Source: Rhodoferax potami (lineage in GTDB: Bacteria; Pseudomonadota; Gammaproteobacteria; Burkholderiales; Burkholderiaceae_C). From it: DNA of 64,000 nt. Shown here in pieces: positions 62,706 to 64,000 of the stretch. The translations under genes were made by a program, and so were the position numbers. The notes beneath the pieces are model-generated. The model was not told the origin of the DNA and made no database searches. It saw only the letters and a program-made list of their open reading frames with translations. The stretch covers positions 3,493,001-3,557,000 of the forward strand of contig NZ_JAVBIK010000001.1 of assembly GCF_032193805.1 (NCBI RefSeq), given 5' to 3'. Position 1 is the stretch's first letter; each line of letters starts with the position of its first letter.

Positions 62706-64000
62706 GCGAGGTCGATCCGCTTCAGGCAGGCACTGTTCCGTACCAACCCCTGCGGCCCCTGCTGCGCTGGATGGGTGGAAGCATCCGGCGCAAGTTGTTG
62801 CTGGTGTTGGTGCCGGGCATGCTGCTGGTGTTTTCGGCCGAGCTGTGGCTGGCCTGGCGCACTGCCAGCGAAGCCGCCGACGCAGCCTATGACCGTTCTT
62901 TGCTGGGTGCTGTCAAGTCGATCGACTCCAGCATCTCGACGGCCAGTGGCGGTTTGGGGGTGGAGTTGCCGTACCGCATGTTGAAGTTTTTCGAACTGAC
63001 CGCCAACGGACAGGTGTACTACCGCGTGGCCACGGAGGATGGTTTGGTCGAGATTGGCAGCTCTGCACTCCCGCTTCCGCCCAAACCATTGCTGGACGGT
63101 GTTCCCCAGTTTCATGAGGGCATGTACTTTGGCGAGCCGGTGCGGGTTGGCAGCTATGCGCGGGAGTTGACGACGCCACTAGCTGGCCAGTCTGCACCTC
63201 AGCGGGTGGTGGTCCAAGTCGCGGAAACGCTCGAAGCGCGCACTGATTTCAGGCGGAGTTTGGTGTTGAATTCTGTGGCGCGCGACTTTCTGCTGGTCGC
63301 CGTGGCAACCACGTTGTTCGGTCTCACCATTGCCTGGGCCATGCGCCCGCTGGCCCGTTTGCTCCGCGATGTGGAGGCGCGCGCCCCCGAGGACCTGACG
63401 CCCATGCGCAGCGATGCCGTGCCCGCTGAATTGCTGCCGTTGGTGGGCGCCATCAACCATCACATTGAACGCAACCGTGAACACACAGAGGCGCGTCGCC
63501 AGTTTGTAGACGATGCATCCCACCAGCTGCGCACCCCGTTGACGACGCTGGCGACCCAGGTAGCCTACGCACAGCGCGAGGCAGACCCGGCTGCCCTGCG
63601 GGTGGTGATGGACAACATCCGCCAGCAGTTGGATGAGACTATCCGCCAGACCAACCAAATGCTCTCACTGGCCAAGGCCGACAGTGCTGCGCCCGAGCCT
63701 GAGGCGCTGGATGCCGTGGTGCTGGCTGAGGACATGGTGCGCCGCTGGTGGCCCATCGCCCGCGAGCAGGGGGTGGACCTGGGTCTGCACGCCCCGGCAG
63801 ACACGCTGCCCTTTCTGGGTGAATCCGGTTTGTTGAAAGAGGCGCTCTCCAACCTGCTGCACAACGCCATCCGGCATGGCGGCGCGGGCTGCCACGTCAC
63901 GTTGGCGGTGGCTGGTGAGGAGCAGGCGGTGCGTTTTAGTGTGGTCGACGATGGCCCCGGCCTGCCGCCCGAGGACTTGGCGCGTGCTGGTGAACGCTTC
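62702..64000 (+). CDS. tctE: Sensor histidine kinase, TctE-like (partial)
   Basis: 433 codons to the window end. Two membrane helices (near 31-52 and 195-215) flank a periplasmic sensor. HAMP-like segment, HisKA with H274 in DASHQLRTPLTTL, and HATPase N-box LSNLLHNAIRHG and G1 box VVDDGPGL are present; the G2/F boxes lie beyond the edge. Translationally coupled to tctD (ATGA overlap). Confidence 0.9.
   Translation, partial: MSEVDPLQAGTVPYQPLRPLLRWMGGSIRRKLLLVLVPGMLLVFSAELWLAWRTASEAADAAYDRSLLGAVKSIDSSISTASGGLGVELPYRMLKFFELTANGQVYYRVATEDGLVEIGSSALPLPPKPLLDGVPQFHEGMYFGEPVRVGSYARELTTPLAGQSAPQRVVVQVAETLEARTDFRRSLVLNSVARDFLLVAVATTLFGLTIAWAMRPLARLLRDVEARAPEDLTPMRSDAVPAELLPLVGAINHHIERNREHTEARRQFVDDASHQLRTPLTTLATQVAYAQREADPAALRVVMDNIRQQLDETIRQTNQMLSLAKADSAAPEPEALDAVVLAEDMVRRWWPIAREQGVDLGLHAPADTLPFLGESGLLKEALSNLLHNAIRHGGAGCHVTLAVAGEEQAVRFSVVDDGPGLPPEDLARAGERF

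Overview
This 64 kb window looks like part of the chromosome of a betaproteobacterium in the Comamonadaceae, close to Rhodoferax. The case rests on gene content and order: a PDH operon whose LpdA carries a lipoyl domain, a quinol oxidase operon with SURF1 and RegBA, Bug-type solute receptors, and an LysR/CaiB/acyl-CoA dehydrogenase cluster. GC is high and the genes are tightly packed. A dispersed element of about 58 bp that I associate with this family also recurs. I see no phage, insertion sequence, CRISPR array, rRNA or plasmid function. Family assignments come from reading the sequence; no searches were run.

Region by region. 1-5.0 kb: the 3' part of tilS, tRNA-Ser(GCT), a small HAD protein, a thioredoxin-fold export, oligopeptidase A and folD. 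5.1-14.7 kb: a FixLJ-like two-component pair divergent from aceE-aceF-lpdA. 14.9-18 kb: a lipase-like lipoprotein with a TetR-type operator, and an EamA permease. 18-27.4 kb: a degradative acyl-CoA operon (Bug receptor, CoA transferase, a deleted enoyl-CoA hydratase, two acyl-CoA dehydrogenases, a thiolase, a fused hydratase/dehydrogenase) divergent from its probable LysR regulator. 27.5-36 kb: SDR, rhodanese, GlxA-type regulator, exported intradiol dioxygenase, YdjM-like membrane protein, a GGDEF/EAL protein and an ectoine-type aspartokinase without ectABC.

36-49 kb is the most coherent block. Reading leftwards from 47.4 kb come cyoA-B-C-D, surf1, regB and regA, then a four-gene set (DUF4331 protein, small lipoprotein, TPR protein, HupE/UreJ-like membrane protein) that I propose as an undescribed envelope system. 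An MFS transporter is divergent from cyoA across a shared operator-like region. 49-54.8 kb: a membrane-anchored metallophosphoesterase-like protein, puuC-puuB-like genes and a YceI lipoprotein. 54.9-57.6 kb: vanillate demethylase genes vanAB with a MarR regulator and a clear operator. 57.7-64 kb: LysR, an AtuA-like gene pair, a Bug receptor, a decayed SNF2-helicase fragment, and tctD-tctE (tctE is cut by the window end).

The main non-gene signals are eight copies of the dispersed element, several of them acting as terminators, and a dyad-symmetric operator candidate at nearly every regulator/operon boundary.
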